The notes: generated by a model from the letters alone, not told the origin. A stretch of DNA of 64,000 bases from Rhizobium sp. 16-488-2b (GCF_017741815.1 NZ_JAGHMF010000015.1:62001-126000), one strand, 5' to 3'. Shown: positions 44,501 through 53,846, counted from the stretch's first letter. Numbers and translations: made by a program.

Positions 44501-45778
44501 TTAAGCTTTTCCAACGCCGCATGCGGCGTGGTAGTCGGCGATGCTGCGCGTGACTCTCCAGATCAGCAGCGCTTCCGGATCCAACGGCTTCGACGCGAAC
44601 CCGGATGCGGCTGGCAGGTGCTGCCAGAACAGAGGCAGCGGCACGGACTGGCCGCGAAGCGCGCCGCAGAGCCGGTCGACTGCTGCAGCAGCTTCCGGCG
44701 CCGCCCAATAGTAGCGGATGCGGTCCGACAGAGAATAGTGACGAAGCCATCTCTTCTCGTCGTTGGTGCCATGGTAATGCTTTCCCCAGTTCCCCGGCTG
44801 GCTAAGCATCAGCGATTCCATCGCCGCATAAAGCGGGCGGCTGCCGTAGTTCGGCAAAAGATCCGAGGCGATTGCGTCGAGCGCATAGAGAGCCTCGCGA
44901 AGAACGAAGGTGAGTTCGGGACCAACCTTCAGGATAGCGAAGCCGTCCTGGACCAAGGCGGACAGCGGCCCCGTGCCCTGATAGTCCGTAGAGTGTGCCT
45001 CGAAGACGAACTGCGGCTCGTCATCGAGAACGGACTTCAGCGCGTCGATCTTGCTTCGGTCGTAGAAAATCACGTTGTGATTTCCAAACTCGACACCCGG
45101 CTGAACCACGAGGCCGATCGCGCGGCCGAACGCCTGCTCGAGTCCCTTGTCTGTGAAGACCTGGCGATGAATGCTGATGGTCTTCAATGCCGCCGCAGCG
45201 GATGTCGGCTCGATCGTATCGAGAGCATGGTCCGCCCCGCCTGGAGGCGGCACCTCTGTGCCGATGATATACACAGGCATCTCGCCGCCCGCCCTCTCGG
45301 CATGAGCTTCGGCAACCGCCGCAAGTCGCGCAGCGCGGTTGGCGGTCGTCTCGTCGTCGAGCGCCATCGGCTCGCCCTTGCAGCCCATCGAGGCGTCGAG
45401 GTGAATCTTTCGGAATCCGGCGTCGACATACGCGGCGACCATTTTCTCGGCCTCCGCCATTGCCTCTTCCGCGGGTAGATCTCGCCAAGGGTTCGGCCCA
45501 AGATGGTCACCGCCAAGGATGATCAGCTTTTCCGGGCAGCCCTCTTCCGCTGCGATCTTGCGAACGAGTGCCGCGAAATCGCTCGGTGTCATCCCGGTAT
45601 AGCCGCCGAGATGGTTGACCTGGTTGCACGTCGCCTCGATCAGCACTGTGCTTTCGTGCTGCCTGCCGTGGCGAATCGCAGCTCGAATCACGATCGGGTG
45701 GGCGGAGCAGGCAGACGTCACGCCCATTGGACGTCCTCGCTTCCGACGCGACGCCAGTTCCCTCAGATCGACCTGCAT
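44501..45778 (-). CDS. GatZ/KbaZ-like protein, probable D-tagatose-6-phosphate 4-epimerase
   Basis: A 425-aa protein of the D-tagatose-bisphosphate aldolase class II non-catalytic subunit family: 'GVTSACSAHPIVIRAA', 'VLIEATCNQVNHLGGYTGMTP', 'LIILGGDHLGPNPWRDLPA', 'KIHLDASMGCKG', 'YIIGTEVPPPGGA', 'FEAHSTDYQ'. No GatY/KbaY catalytic subunit is encoded nearby. In Agrobacterium, homologues without that partner are reported to epimerise D-tagatose 6-phosphate to D-fructose 6-phosphate, which fits the PfkB kinase upstream. ATG 45778 overlaps the kinase stop (TGATG). The epimerase role is inference from family and context. Confidence 0.9.
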   Translation of the reverse strand: MQVDLRELASRRKRGRPMGVTSACSAHPIVIRAAIRHGRQHESTVLIEATCNQVNHLGGYTGMTPSDFAALVRKIAAEEGCPEKLIILGGDHLGPNPWRDLPAEEAMAEAEKMVAAYVDAGFRKIHLDASMGCKGEPMALDDETTANRAARLAAVAEAHAERAGGEMPVYIIGTEVPPPGGADHALDTIEPTSAAAALKTISIHRQVFTDKGLEQAFGRAIGLVVQPGVEFGNHNVIFYDRSKIDALKSVLDDEPQFVFEAHSTDYQGTGPLSALVQDGFAILKVGPELTFVLREALYALDAIASDLLPNYGSRPLYAAMESLMLSQPGNWGKHYHGTNDEKRWLRHYSLSDRIRYYWAAPEAAAAVDRLCGALRGQSVPLPLFWQHLPAASGFASKPLDPEALLIWRVTRSIADYHAACGVGKA

Positions 45779-46755
45779 CACGAGCGCCTTTCCGTCGAAG
45801 AAATGAAGGCGTCCAATTCCTGCCGAGTTCCAGCGCCCTCCATCGGACCGCGAATGGTCACATTGCGGGCGCCGGCAGCAGATGCGTAGGTCAGCGCTTC
45901 GGCGGGAGACATGCCAAGACGGCGGCAGGTGAGGTATGCACCTCCGAAACAGTCACCTGCTCCGGTCGGATCGACCTCTTCGACGACGAAGGCGGGCGCG
46001 TCCACTCGCTCCCCGTTTGCGCCGAAGAAGGTTGCCCCGTCGGCTCCGCGCTTCAGGACAATTTCCTTGACGCCAAGCTCGAACAGCCGCCCGATGGCAT
46101 TGTCCTCGCCTTCCACGCCTGCGGCTCTCTCAAGCTCTTCGCCGGACGGCAACAGAAGATCCGCAGCCTCTACAAGCTTTGCGAAGCGTTGTTCGGTCGC
46201 CGGGTCCAGCTTCAACTCCTTGCGGATGTTCGGGTCGACCGAAATCGTGCCTCCCCTCGCCTTGACGATGTCGACGGCGCGGTCGATGACCTCGCGCGCG
46301 CTCGGCACGGAAAGAGCCGATCCCATCACGTGCAGATGTCCGGCGCGGTCCATCAGCGCCTTGACGTTGTCAGACCATCCAAAGCGTGCGGCCGCCGACG
46401 TCGCGATGTTGTAGACGAAGTCGCGCGAGCCATCCTTACGGTACCGAACGAAGGCGCTGCCCGTCGGGAATTCGCTGTCGACGGAGATCGTCGAGATCTC
46501 CACGCCATCGCTTTTCAGACGGTCCGTATTCAGTCGGCCGAAGTCATCGTTGCCGACTGCGCCGACCATGGCGGAAGATCCGCCGAGGCGTCCGCACTGC
46601 GAAATGAAGATTGCGGGTGCGCCGCTTGGGTATGGTCCCACTAGCGGCTGGGCCTCGGTAAATCCATCTCCGATCGTGGTGGCGACGATCTCGACAAGAA
46701 TCTCGCCTACGCAGACGGTCGGACCGAGCTGGTCCGGAGCAAGTACTGAAGCCAT
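45778..46755 (-). CDS. PfkB-family ketose kinase (tagatose/fructose kinase-like)
   Basis: A 325-aa ribokinase-family protein from ATG 46755 with AGGA 5 nt upstream (an in-frame GTG stands directly before it). PfkB signatures: 'SQCGRLGGSSAMVGAVGNDDFG' near the N-terminus and 'EVDPTGAGDCFGGAYLTCRRLGMSPAEAL' with the catalytic Asp near the C-terminus. It is translationally coupled to the GatZ-like gene, so D-tagatose is a likely substrate; fructose remains possible. Confidence 0.9.
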   Translation of the reverse strand: MASVLAPDQLGPTVCVGEILVEIVATTIGDGFTEAQPLVGPYPSGAPAIFISQCGRLGGSSAMVGAVGNDDFGRLNTDRLKSDGVEISTISVDSEFPTGSAFVRYRKDGSRDFVYNIATSAAARFGWSDNVKALMDRAGHLHVMGSALSVPSAREVIDRAVDIVKARGGTISVDPNIRKELKLDPATEQRFAKLVEAADLLLPSGEELERAAGVEGEDNAIGRLFELGVKEIVLKRGADGATFFGANGERVDAPAFVVEEVDPTGAGDCFGGAYLTCRRLGMSPAEALTYASAAGARNVTIRGPMEGAGTRQELDAFISSTERRS

Positions 46756-46781
46756 CACATTCCTACTTTCGAGTGTGTTCC

Positions 46782-47996
46782 CTATGTCGCTGCCAGATGA
46801 GGCAGTGTGCCGTCGTCGCTTCCGAACTCCTCGTTCTCGAGAGAGAGAAAGCGTTGGTGCAGCATGCAGGCCGCACCGAATGCAGATCCGAACTCCGCAT
46901 CGACATCGACGACGATCTCGGGATTCGGGAATGGAATGTTCTGCCCTTCCGACATGTGAACGGCGACACGAGCCGCGACCATCGGATAGAGCGATGCGAC
47001 CGAACCACCGAGAACGATCCGATCAGGATCAATCAGCCGGCAGGCCTGAAGCAGTGCGTATGCAAGGTGCTTCGACCAGGTCTCAGCGATATTCACGGCA
47101 TCCGGGACGCGGTCGCGAACATCAGCGAGGAAGTCCTGGATGTCCGCCGCTTTCCTACCGGTAGCCTGCCTGTACTGCCTGATGAGCACCTCGCGACCGA
47201 TAAGCTGCTCGAATTTCTGTCCGCCGCTTCCTGGCACCAAAGTGTGCCCGATCTCTCCCGCAAGGCCGTGGCCTCCGCGGAAAAGCTTGCCATCGATCAT
47301 AATGCCGCCGCCGACGCCCGTCTCCATCGTCAGGAATAGAGTCACTCCGGTAGAACCGTGCCGGTAGCTATCGCCGATGGCGAAGGCATTGGCATCGTTC
47401 TCGATCAGAATCGGCACCGCTGCCGGAAAAGCAGCCCGGCCGATCTCCTTCAAGGGAACCTCACGCCATCCGATGATCGGCGCCAAGCGAACCGTCCCGT
47501 CGAGACCTATGTGAGCCGGTGCCGAAATCCCAAGACCCTTGCATCCACGGATCATGGCCTTAGACATCGCTCCCAGGATCAGCTCGACACCCTGCGCAAC
47601 AGCCTGCTCGACAGTTGAGGAAGGCGTGTCAAAAGCCATCTTGCGACAGACGCGAACCTCGGCCGCAAGATCGATCACCGTGGCCGATATATGCTCGACG
47701 CCGATCTCAATACCGACAAAATACGCAGCGTCGGATACCATCTCCAGCATGATCCCCGGACGACCGAGCCGCGTGTGATCGCCGCGCGGCTTGGCGGTTC
47801 CTTCCGATTCTTTGACGAAACCGCTTTCCGTCAGCTCGGCCACGATCTCGCCCGAGGAGGAGCGATTCATCCCGAGCTTCCGCGCGAGATCCGCGCGGCT
47901 CAGCGAGTGATGAGCATAGATCGTCTGCAGCGCGGCGACGATGTTGTTCTGCCGAATTCTGCGAGGTGAACTTCCGGTCGAAGCGGTGTCGTTCAT
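46782..47996 (-). CDS. ROK-family transcriptional repressor 2
   Basis: A 404-aa ROK protein from ATG 47996 with AAGGGA upstream. Winged helix 'LSRADLARKLGMNRSSSGEIVAELTESGFV'; ROK domain 'FVGIEIGVEHISATVIDLAAEVR', 'TMETGVGGGIMIDGKLFRGGHGLAGEIGH' and 'ACRLIDPDRIVLGGS'. It is a paralogue of ROK 1. It is the gene upstream of the kinase, so it probably represses the kinase-GatZ-SDR operon. A perfect 11-bp inverted repeat lies just upstream at 48018-48048. Confidence 0.92.
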   Translation of the reverse strand: MNDTASTGSSPRRIRQNNIVAALQTIYAHHSLSRADLARKLGMNRSSSGEIVAELTESGFVKESEGTAKPRGDHTRLGRPGIMLEMVSDAAYFVGIEIGVEHISATVIDLAAEVRVCRKMAFDTPSSTVEQAVAQGVELILGAMSKAMIRGCKGLGISAPAHIGLDGTVRLAPIIGWREVPLKEIGRAAFPAAVPILIENDANAFAIGDSYRHGSTGVTLFLTMETGVGGGIMIDGKLFRGGHGLAGEIGHTLVPGSGGQKFEQLIGREVLIRQYRQATGRKAADIQDFLADVRDRVPDAVNIAETWSKHLAYALLQACRLIDPDRIVLGGSVASLYPMVAARVAVHMSEGQNIPFPNPEIVVDVDAEFGSAFGAACMLHQRFLSLENEEFGSDDGTLPHLAAT

Positions 47997-48017
47997 GGTC
48001 ATTTCCCTTCAAATCAA

Positions 48018-48048
48018 CGTGCTCCAATCCTTACACAATTGGAGCACG
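48018..48048 (-). promoter_or_regulatory. Perfect 11-bp inverted repeat between epimerase and ROK 2 genes
   Basis: CGTGCTCCAAT at 48018-48028 and ATTGGAGCACG at 48038-48048 around a 9-nt loop. It starts 16 bp after the epimerase stop and ends 22 bp before ROK 2. It may terminate the epimerase transcript, be an operator or form a leader hairpin. There is no T run. Confidence 0.5.
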
Positions 48049-48063
48049 CCGCCAGAAGGATAA

Positions 48064-48948
48064 TTAGGGCCGCGCGTTCGTGACACGGCGACGCTTTGCC
48101 TCTTCGTATTTCAGCTCGATGTACTTCTTCGCGTGCGCTGCGAGCGGATCGTTGTCCGTCCACGTGTCGCGCCAGATTGCGCAGGCAAGCGACAGACCCT
48201 CGTCGACGACGGCAGTGGAGAAGCTTTCAAAGACGACATCCCGCTTGTAGTCGATGTCCAGAAGCGCATCGAAGATCAGGTCGAAGTTGATCGTCCCGTC
48301 GCCGAGATAGCCGCGGTTGCTTTCGCCGATATGGAAGTAGCCGATTTTGTCGCCTGCTAGCCGGATCGCCGCTGCGGGGTTGGCTTCCTCGATGTTCATA
48401 TGGAACGTGTCGAGATGCAGGCGGACATGATCGGAGCCAGTTTCTTCAATGAACTTCAGACCCTGGGCCGTCGTGTTCAAGAGGTTTGTCTCGAAGCGGT
48501 TCACGATCTCGAGCACGAGATCCACGCCTGCGCCCTTCGCGATCTCGGCCGTGTCGGCGATAGCGGCGACGCTGTTGTCCCAACCCGTCTTGGTGGGAGC
48601 GCGATCGTATTTGGAGTGCGCCGAGTAAAGGATGCCGCCAAGCTTGTTGCCGCCGATATCCCGGACCGCACGCACGGCATCGGAGAGCGTGCGCTTACCT
48701 GCTTTGACCGCAGCCTCATCTTCGCTCGAGATGTCGTTTTGGAAGCCGAGGCCCATCGTTACTCCTATCTCGACGTCGAGCGACTGGGCGAGCTTCGCAA
48801 GTCTGTCCAGGTTGAACTTCTCCGGCCGCAGATACGCAAACTCGATGGTCCTGTATCCGTGCTCCGCCGACTTGTTGAGGGCCATCTCAAGACCCTCCTG
48901 AGTTTGGCCGCCTGTCCATACAAATGAATGGATACCCAATCGACGCAT
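48064..48948 (-). CDS. Ketose 3-epimerase (D-tagatose/D-allulose 3-epimerase type)
   Basis: A 294-aa TIM-barrel protein of the sugar phosphate isomerase/epimerase (xylose isomerase-like) superfamily. The metal and catalytic residues of D-tagatose/D-psicose 3-epimerases are present: Glu in 'LVLEIVNRFETN', Asp and His in 'HLDTFHMNIEEANP', His in 'GYFHIGESNRGYLGDG' and Glu in 'VVFESFS'. It acts on free ketoses, for example tagatose to sorbose or fructose to allulose. In this locus it could feed L- or D-tagatose into a reducible ketose for the xylulose-reductase-like SDR. GGAGG precedes ATG 48948. Confidence 0.91.
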   Translation of the reverse strand: MRRLGIHSFVWTGGQTQEGLEMALNKSAEHGYRTIEFAYLRPEKFNLDRLAKLAQSLDVEIGVTMGLGFQNDISSEDEAAVKAGKRTLSDAVRAVRDIGGNKLGGILYSAHSKYDRAPTKTGWDNSVAAIADTAEIAKGAGVDLVLEIVNRFETNLLNTTAQGLKFIEETGSDHVRLHLDTFHMNIEEANPAAAIRLAGDKIGYFHIGESNRGYLGDGTINFDLIFDALLDIDYKRDVVFESFSTAVVDEGLSLACAIWRDTWTDNDPLAAHAKKYIELKYEEAKRRRVTNARP

Positions 48949-49256
48949 AACCGTTTTCCTCCACTAAATGCCTTCGGTTGGCCAACAGCTATTTCATTTA
49001 GTATGGCAACACAACAAATAATTTGAACCGCCGCAAATTTTGGCATTGCGATAGAGATACATTGCATTGCAGCATCTTGAGCGGATTATCAGCGCCAACC
49101 TGGGCAGCACGGATAGCCAACCAAATAAGTTTCCGGAAATATCAAACACATAGTTGGTATATTTGCATGTTTAGGCAACAAATGTTGCAGCTTTGTCTTT
49201 TTTCATTTACAAACTCGTTCGGCGAAATGACTTCGCTGCTATCTGGGAGGATTGAA
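48949..49256. promoter_or_regulatory. 308-bp divergent promoter region of the two polyol operons
   Basis: No gene is seen. At 49001-49021 the sequence GTATG, 4 nt, then CACAACAAATAA repeats the arrangement found at 42863-42883 (GTATG, 4 nt, CACAACAAACAA), so a half-operator of the same ROK protein may control these divergent operons. The rest is AT-rich near the plus-strand gene. GGGAGG at 49246-49251 is the ribosome binding site of the binding-protein gene. Confidence 0.5.
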
Positions 49257-50690
49257 ATGAAGTATGCATTGAAGGCCAGCGCACTTGCGCTGACGGTAAG
49301 TCTCGCGACCGCCGCATCGCCCGCATGGGCTGATTTCTGGTCGGACGCAGGCGCCAAGTTCAAGGGTGTGACCCTTCACGGAGTGACCGAATCCACTCCT
49401 CCGTCCAACTACATCAAAGATGTTCTAGCTCCGGACTTCGAGAAGAAGACCGGGATCAAGGTCGAAATCGAAACCACCTCGTGGGACCAGATGTACGACA
49501 AGGCTATCAAGGACATGGAAGCCAAGACTGGCATCTATGACATGGTCTACATTGAGCAGGACATCATCTATTCCTACCTGGCCCGCGACTTCCTTGTCGA
49601 CGTGACGAAGACCCTCAAGGACCAGCCGGACCTCAAAGCGCCGACCTACGACGACAAGAACTTCACGAGCTTCGCGGATTATTTCAAGGGATCGAATGGC
49701 GATCTCTACGGCATTCCGATGGAAGCATTCCTGAAGACCTATCTTTACCGTAAGGACCTCTTCGATGATCCGAAGGTCCAGGAAGCATTCAAGAAGGAGA
49801 CGGGCAAGGATCTGAAGCCGGCGACCACACACGAGGAATACACGCAGATTGCGGAATTCTTCACGAAGTGGGGCAAGGACAACGGCGAACAGCTCTGGGG
49901 CACGACGGCGCAGGCTCACACGGGTCATCCGGCGTCTTGGTACGAGTTCTTCGAATCCATCGCGCCAACGTTCGGTGTCTACAACTGGGGCATCGACGCC
50001 AAGAACAATTATGCTGCGACCGTCAAGAACGGCGGCTCCATGAATGGCGACAAGTCCAAGGCTGCCCTGAAATACTGGCTCCACCTGCGTGACATCGCTC
50101 CGCCTGAGTCCACCCAGTCGACCTGGACGGAAACCGCAACGACGTTCGCTGCCGGCCGCGTCGCCCAAGGTCTGATCTACGGCGAGAATGCCGCGTGGAT
50201 CGCAAGCGATCCGGCGCAGTCCAAAGTCGTGGACAAGGTCGGCTTCGCCCTGCCTCCGCTCGAGCCCGGCGTGCTCGACGACGCCAAATCCGGAAAGGGC
50301 TATATCGGCTATTACGACGGCGGCGCCTTCGGCCTTCCGATCACCTCGAAGAACAAGGAAGCAGCGCTGCTCTTCCTTCAATACATCGGCCAGAACGATG
50401 TTCAGCCAGACTGGGCGATCGCCGCTCCGCGCATCACCAACACCGCCACCTTCGACGATCCGAAGGTGAAGGAGATGGACGTCAAGCTCGGCGGTTTCTA
50501 CACAATGCTGAAGGAGCAGGGCAAGCTCTTTGCGGGCGCGCCTCCGTACCCGTTCCACGCCCAGGTGCGTGAAGCGACTGCACCGATCTTCTATGACATC
50601 CTGACTGGCAAGATCGCCCCTGACGAAGGACTCGACCAGATGGCCGCCAAGGCCGAAGAAGAACTGACGTCTCTCGGCTATCGCAAATAA
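49257..50690 (+). CDS. Family 1 periplasmic substrate-binding protein of a polyol ABC importer
   Basis: A 477-aa protein from ATG 49257 with GGGAGG upstream and a signal peptide ([20 protein letters not shown], cleavage near 'AWADF'). The frame is open from 49023, but the upstream part is not coding-like. Binding-protein features: '[23 protein letters not shown]', '[15 protein letters not shown]', '[21 protein letters not shown]'. It resembles the binding proteins of sorbitol/mannitol and related polyol importers. It leads a binding protein-permease-permease-small protein-ATPase-SDR operon. Confidence 0.93.
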   Translation: MKYALKASALALTVSLATAASPAWADFWSDAGAKFKGVTLHGVTESTPPSNYIKDVLAPDFEKKTGIKVEIETTSWDQMYDKAIKDMEAKTGIYDMVYIEQDIIYSYLARDFLVDVTKTLKDQPDLKAPTYDDKNFTSFADYFKGSNGDLYGIPMEAFLKTYLYRKDLFDDPKVQEAFKKETGKDLKPATTHEEYTQIAEFFTKWGKDNGEQLWGTTAQAHTGHPASWYEFFESIAPTFGVYNWGIDAKNNYAATVKNGGSMNGDKSKAALKYWLHLRDIAPPESTQSTWTETATTFAAGRVAQGLIYGENAAWIASDPAQSKVVDKVGFALPPLEPGVLDDAKSGKGYIGYYDGGAFGLPITSKNKEAALLFLQYIGQNDVQPDWAIAAPRITNTATFDDPKVKEMDVKLGGFYTMLKEQGKLFAGAPPYPFHAQVREATAPIFYDILTGKIAPDEGLDQMAAKAEEELTSLGYRK

Positions 50691-50707
50691 AGCATCCTCC
50701 CCAACTT

Positions 50708-50736
50708 GGCGGGTCGTCTTCGCTTGGCGACCCGCC
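50708..50736 (+). repeat. Intercistronic hairpin after the binding-protein gene
   Basis: GGCGGGTCG at 50708-50716 and CGACCCGCC at 50728-50736 pair perfectly around an 11-nt loop, 17 bp after the stop. Similar in place to the hairpin at 33540; it probably lets the binding protein be made in excess over the permeases. Confidence 0.55.
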
Positions 50737-50783
50737 CCTTTCCGGCTCGCACGGCTGCCTCACGGCTGCCAGAGGATGAGGTC

Positions 50784-51659
50784 ATGCATTCACAGAAGCT
50801 CGGATGGCTGCTGCTGTCCCCAACGATCATAATCCTTGGGCTCTTCGGCATCTTCCCTTTCATCTACGTCGTCTGGGTCTCCTTCCATCAATGGAACCCG
50901 TTTGCCGCAAATCCTGCAGCAGTGTTCAACTGGGCCGCAAACTACCGCACCCTTGTCTTCGATCCGGGCTTCCTGGCATCGCTCGGCGTGACAATCGCCT
51001 TCGTCTTCTTTGCAGTGGTTTCAGAACTCGTTCTCGGTTACGTGCTGGCACAGGCGCTCATGAAGGATTTCCCCGGCAAGGCATTCTTCCGGACAATCCA
51101 TACGCTGCCCCTGATTATGGCACCTATTATCGTCGGCTCCGTCTGGAAGCTTATGACGACGCCGTCGATCGGCATCATCCCGCACCTGCTTAGAGCCTGG
51201 TTCGGCTACGACCTCAACATCGGCCAGAGCGCCGTCGCGGCCTTCACCGTGACGATCATCATGGACGTCTGGCACTGGACGCCTCTTGTGACCCTGTCGC
51301 TGATCGCAGCGCTTGTTTCGCTGCCGCCGGATCCCTTCGAACAAGCTCAGATCGACGGCGCTGGCAAGAGCCAGATCTTTTGGCACATCACCCTTCCGCT
51401 GATCCGCCCCGCACTCATCGCGACAGTTTTCATCAGACTGATGGACGCGCTGCGAACCGTCGATGAAGTCCTCATGCTGACAGGCGGCGGCCCAGGATCA
51501 TCCACCCGCTACATCGGCGTGCATATATTCAAGGAGGTCTTCCCCAAAACGAATTACGGCTACGGCTCGGCGATCTCCGTCATCGTCCTCTACCTGACCA
51601 TCGTCGTCTGCTGGCTGCTTTATGTCGGCCTAATCGCACCACGCGTGAAGAGGAACTGA
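50784..51659 (+). CDS. MalF-type ABC transporter permease
   Basis: A 291-aa membrane protein from ATG 50784 (MHSQKLGWLLLSPTIIIL) with GAGG upstream. Six hydrophobic segments and the cytoplasmic EAA loop 'DPFEQAQIDGAGKSQIFWHITLPLIRPAL'. It pairs with the second permease four bases downstream to form the channel of the polyol importer. Confidence 0.93.
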   Translation: MHSQKLGWLLLSPTIIILGLFGIFPFIYVVWVSFHQWNPFAANPAAVFNWAANYRTLVFDPGFLASLGVTIAFVFFAVVSELVLGYVLAQALMKDFPGKAFFRTIHTLPLIMAPIIVGSVWKLMTTPSIGIIPHLLRAWFGYDLNIGQSAVAAFTVTIIMDVWHWTPLVTLSLIAALVSLPPDPFEQAQIDGAGKSQIFWHITLPLIRPALIATVFIRLMDALRTVDEVLMLTGGGPGSSTRYIGVHIFKEVFPKTNYGYGSAISVIVLYLTIVVCWLLYVGLIAPRVKRN

Positions 51660-51663
51660 CCCG

Positions 51664-52500
51664 ATGAATAGACACAAGCCATGGCTTTCCCTTCTCCTCT
51701 GGACATTGCTCAGCCTCGCCACGCTGTTTCCGATCTACTGGCTGTTCGTCATATCTGTGAAGCAGCCATTCGACCTGTTCTCGACCCCTGACGTGATCCT
51801 CCGGAGCTTCTTCTGGAAGAACTACCAAGACGTGCTGACCAACGAGACGCTCCGGCGCTACATGTACAACTCGCTGATAATCTCCTCTGGCAACGCTCTC
51901 CTGGTGACCACGTTGGGCTTTCTTGCCTGCTATGCGCTATCTCGTTTTGAAATGGCCGGAAAGGAAAGCATTTTCTTCTGGACGATCACCAACAGAATGG
52001 CGCCGCCCGCCGTCTTCCTCTTGCCGCTTTTCCTGCTTCTCACGCAGGTCTACAAGATCGGCGACTTCTCACTGCTCGACAGCCGGACCGGAATGATCCT
52101 GGTCTACTGCTCCTTCAACCTTCCATTTGCGATCTGGACGCTGCGCCCGACCATCGAGGGGATACCCAAGGAACTGGATGAAGCAGCATATGTCGACGGT
52201 GCAAGCCCCTGGACGGTTCTCTCCGATATCGTCTTCCCACTCGCGCGTCCCGGCCTCGCGGTAACCTTGATCCTTACTTGGGTATTCGCCTGGAACGAGT
52301 ATCTGCTGGCCGCAACGCTCACCAACTTCAACGCACGCACTCTGACGACAGGCCTTTCCGAATACGTCACGACGACAGGGACGGCATGGGGAATCATGGC
52401 GGCAATCTCGATGCTGACGCTGATCCCGGCCCTCATCGTCTTCTCGGTCGTTCAGCGTCACATCGTCGCCGGTCTGACCTTCGGCGCAGTGAAAGGATAG
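51664..52500 (+). CDS. MalG-type ABC transporter permease
   Basis: A 278-aa membrane protein with six hydrophobic segments and the EAA loop 'IPKELDEAAYVDGASPWTVLSDIVFPLARPGL'. It starts 4 bp after the first permease and ends 4 bp before the small membrane protein gene. Confidence 0.93.
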   Translation: MNRHKPWLSLLLWTLLSLATLFPIYWLFVISVKQPFDLFSTPDVILRSFFWKNYQDVLTNETLRRYMYNSLIISSGNALLVTTLGFLACYALSRFEMAGKESIFFWTITNRMAPPAVFLLPLFLLLTQVYKIGDFSLLDSRTGMILVYCSFNLPFAIWTLRPTIEGIPKELDEAAYVDGASPWTVLSDIVFPLARPGLAVTLILTWVFAWNEYLLAATLTNFNARTLTTGLSEYVTTTGTAWGIMAAISMLTLIPALIVFSVVQRHIVAGLTFGAVKG

Positions 52501-52504
52501 TGAC

Positions 52505-52711
52505 ATGGCTACGGACACTCAAAAGAACGAAAAGCAACCCGGATTCCTCCCGATCGAAACCAATTGGTTCGACCGCCTGTTCATCTCGGTGGTCATCTGG
52601 GTTGCGATCTCGCTCCTCTGGCTGCGCTTCCTTGAGCCGATGGGGCTGTCGATATGGATCGCGGTCGCGATCTCCGTCGCCCTCGGCGCTTACATCGTCC
52701 GGAAGGGGTGA
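52505..52711 (+). CDS. Small two-helix membrane protein of the ABC operon
   Basis: A 68-aa protein: a polar N-terminus (MATDTQKNEKQPGFLPIETNWFD), then hydrophobic helices at about 24-42 and 47-64 ending 'YIVRKG'. Its position between permease and ATPase genes, with a 4-bp gap to the former, supports it as a real operon member, comparable to the small membrane proteins of glycerol-type ABC operons. The function is unknown. Confidence 0.72.
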   Translation: MATDTQKNEKQPGFLPIETNWFDRLFISVVIWVAISLLWLRFLEPMGLSIWIAVAISVALGAYIVRKG

Positions 52712-52773
52712 TCCAATGCAGTCCGTCAAACACAACACAACGCAAGCCGTTCTGATTTAGGGGAGGAACGACA

Positions 52774-53835
52774 TTGGCAAACGTACAGGTTAGCGACATC
52801 ACCAAGAAGTATGGTGCTCTTCAGGTCATGCACGGCGTGAGCGTCGACATTGAGGATGGCGAGTTCGTTGTCCTGGTCGGCCCCTCTGGCTGCGGGAAAT
52901 CGACACTCCTTCGCATGATTGCCGGATTGGAAACGGTCAGCAGCGGCGACATCCGGATCGGCGGTCGCGTCGTCACCAATGCTCCTCCCAAGGAGCGAGA
53001 TATCGCGATGGTGTTTCAAAGCTACGCGCTCTATCCCCACAAGACCGTCGCCGAAAACATGGGCTTCCCGCTCAAGATGGCGAAGCGGCCCAAGGCGGAA
53101 ATCGACGAGAAGGTCCGGCGCGCAGCCGAGATCCTCGACCTTACCCGCTACCTCGACCGTTTCCCGAAGCAGCTTTCGGGCGGCCAGCGGCAGCGCGTGG
53201 CCATGGGCCGAGCCATTGTCCGCGATCCGCAGGTCTTTCTCTTCGACGAGCCCCTCTCGAACCTAGATGCGAAGCTGCGCGTCACCATGCGCGTCGAGAT
53301 CAAGGAACTGCACCAACGGCTCAAGACCACGACCGTCTACGTCACGCACGATCAGATCGAAGCGATGACGATGGCCAACAAGATCGTGGTCATGCGCGAC
53401 GGTCGCGTCGAACAGGTCGGCAGGCCGCTGGATCTCTACGACTTCCCGGCGAACATTTTTGTCGCCGGGTTCATCGGCAGCCCCTCGATGAACTTCCTGC
53501 AGGGGAAGGTCGCGACGAAGGACGGCCAGAAAGTCGTCGTTACGGAAGGCGGTGTGGCGCTGCCGGTGGACAACATTAACGTCGAGGACGGCCGCGCTGT
53601 CACCTACGGCATCCGACCAGAGCATATCACCATCGGTGATGGTGGTGTCCCCGTCGAAGTTTCGGTGTTCGAGCCGACCGGATCCGAAACGCTGATCTTC
53701 GGTCGCGCGGGCGGAGCGCCTATCGATGCCCTCATCCGCGAACGCATCGATGCAGTGCCGGGGAAGACTATGCCATTCCGCATTGATCCGAGAAAGGCCC
53801 ACATCTTCGACCGGGAAACGGGAAAGCGGCTTTGA
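52774..53835 (+). CDS. MalK/UgpC-type ABC transporter ATPase
   Basis: A 353-aa ATPase that starts at TTG 52774 with GGGGAGGA upstream. Walker A '[18 protein letters not shown]', Q-loop '[14 protein letters not shown]', signature '[19 protein letters not shown]', Walker B '[16 protein letters not shown]', switch His in '[11 protein letters not shown]', then a C-terminal TOBE domain ('[11 protein letters not shown]'). It energises the permeases upstream. Confidence 0.94.
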   Translation: MANVQVSDITKKYGALQVMHGVSVDIEDGEFVVLVGPSGCGKSTLLRMIAGLETVSSGDIRIGGRVVTNAPPKERDIAMVFQSYALYPHKTVAENMGFPLKMAKRPKAEIDEKVRRAAEILDLTRYLDRFPKQLSGGQRQRVAMGRAIVRDPQVFLFDEPLSNLDAKLRVTMRVEIKELHQRLKTTTVYVTHDQIEAMTMANKIVVMRDGRVEQVGRPLDLYDFPANIFVAGFIGSPSMNFLQGKVATKDGQKVVVTEGGVALPVDNINVEDGRAVTYGIRPEHITIGDGGVPVEVSVFEPTGSETLIFGRAGGAPIDALIRERIDAVPGKTMPFRIDPRKAHIFDRETGKRL

Positions 53836-53846
53836 AAGGTATAAGC

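Noticed and set aside
44501..45778. Complete tagatose-bisphosphate aldolase
   Set aside because: Only the GatZ/KbaZ-like subunit is present; no class II aldolase subunit is found in the window.
49425..50558. 377-codon open frame on the minus strand
   Set aside because: It is antisense to a clear periplasmic binding-protein gene and shows no recognisable domain.
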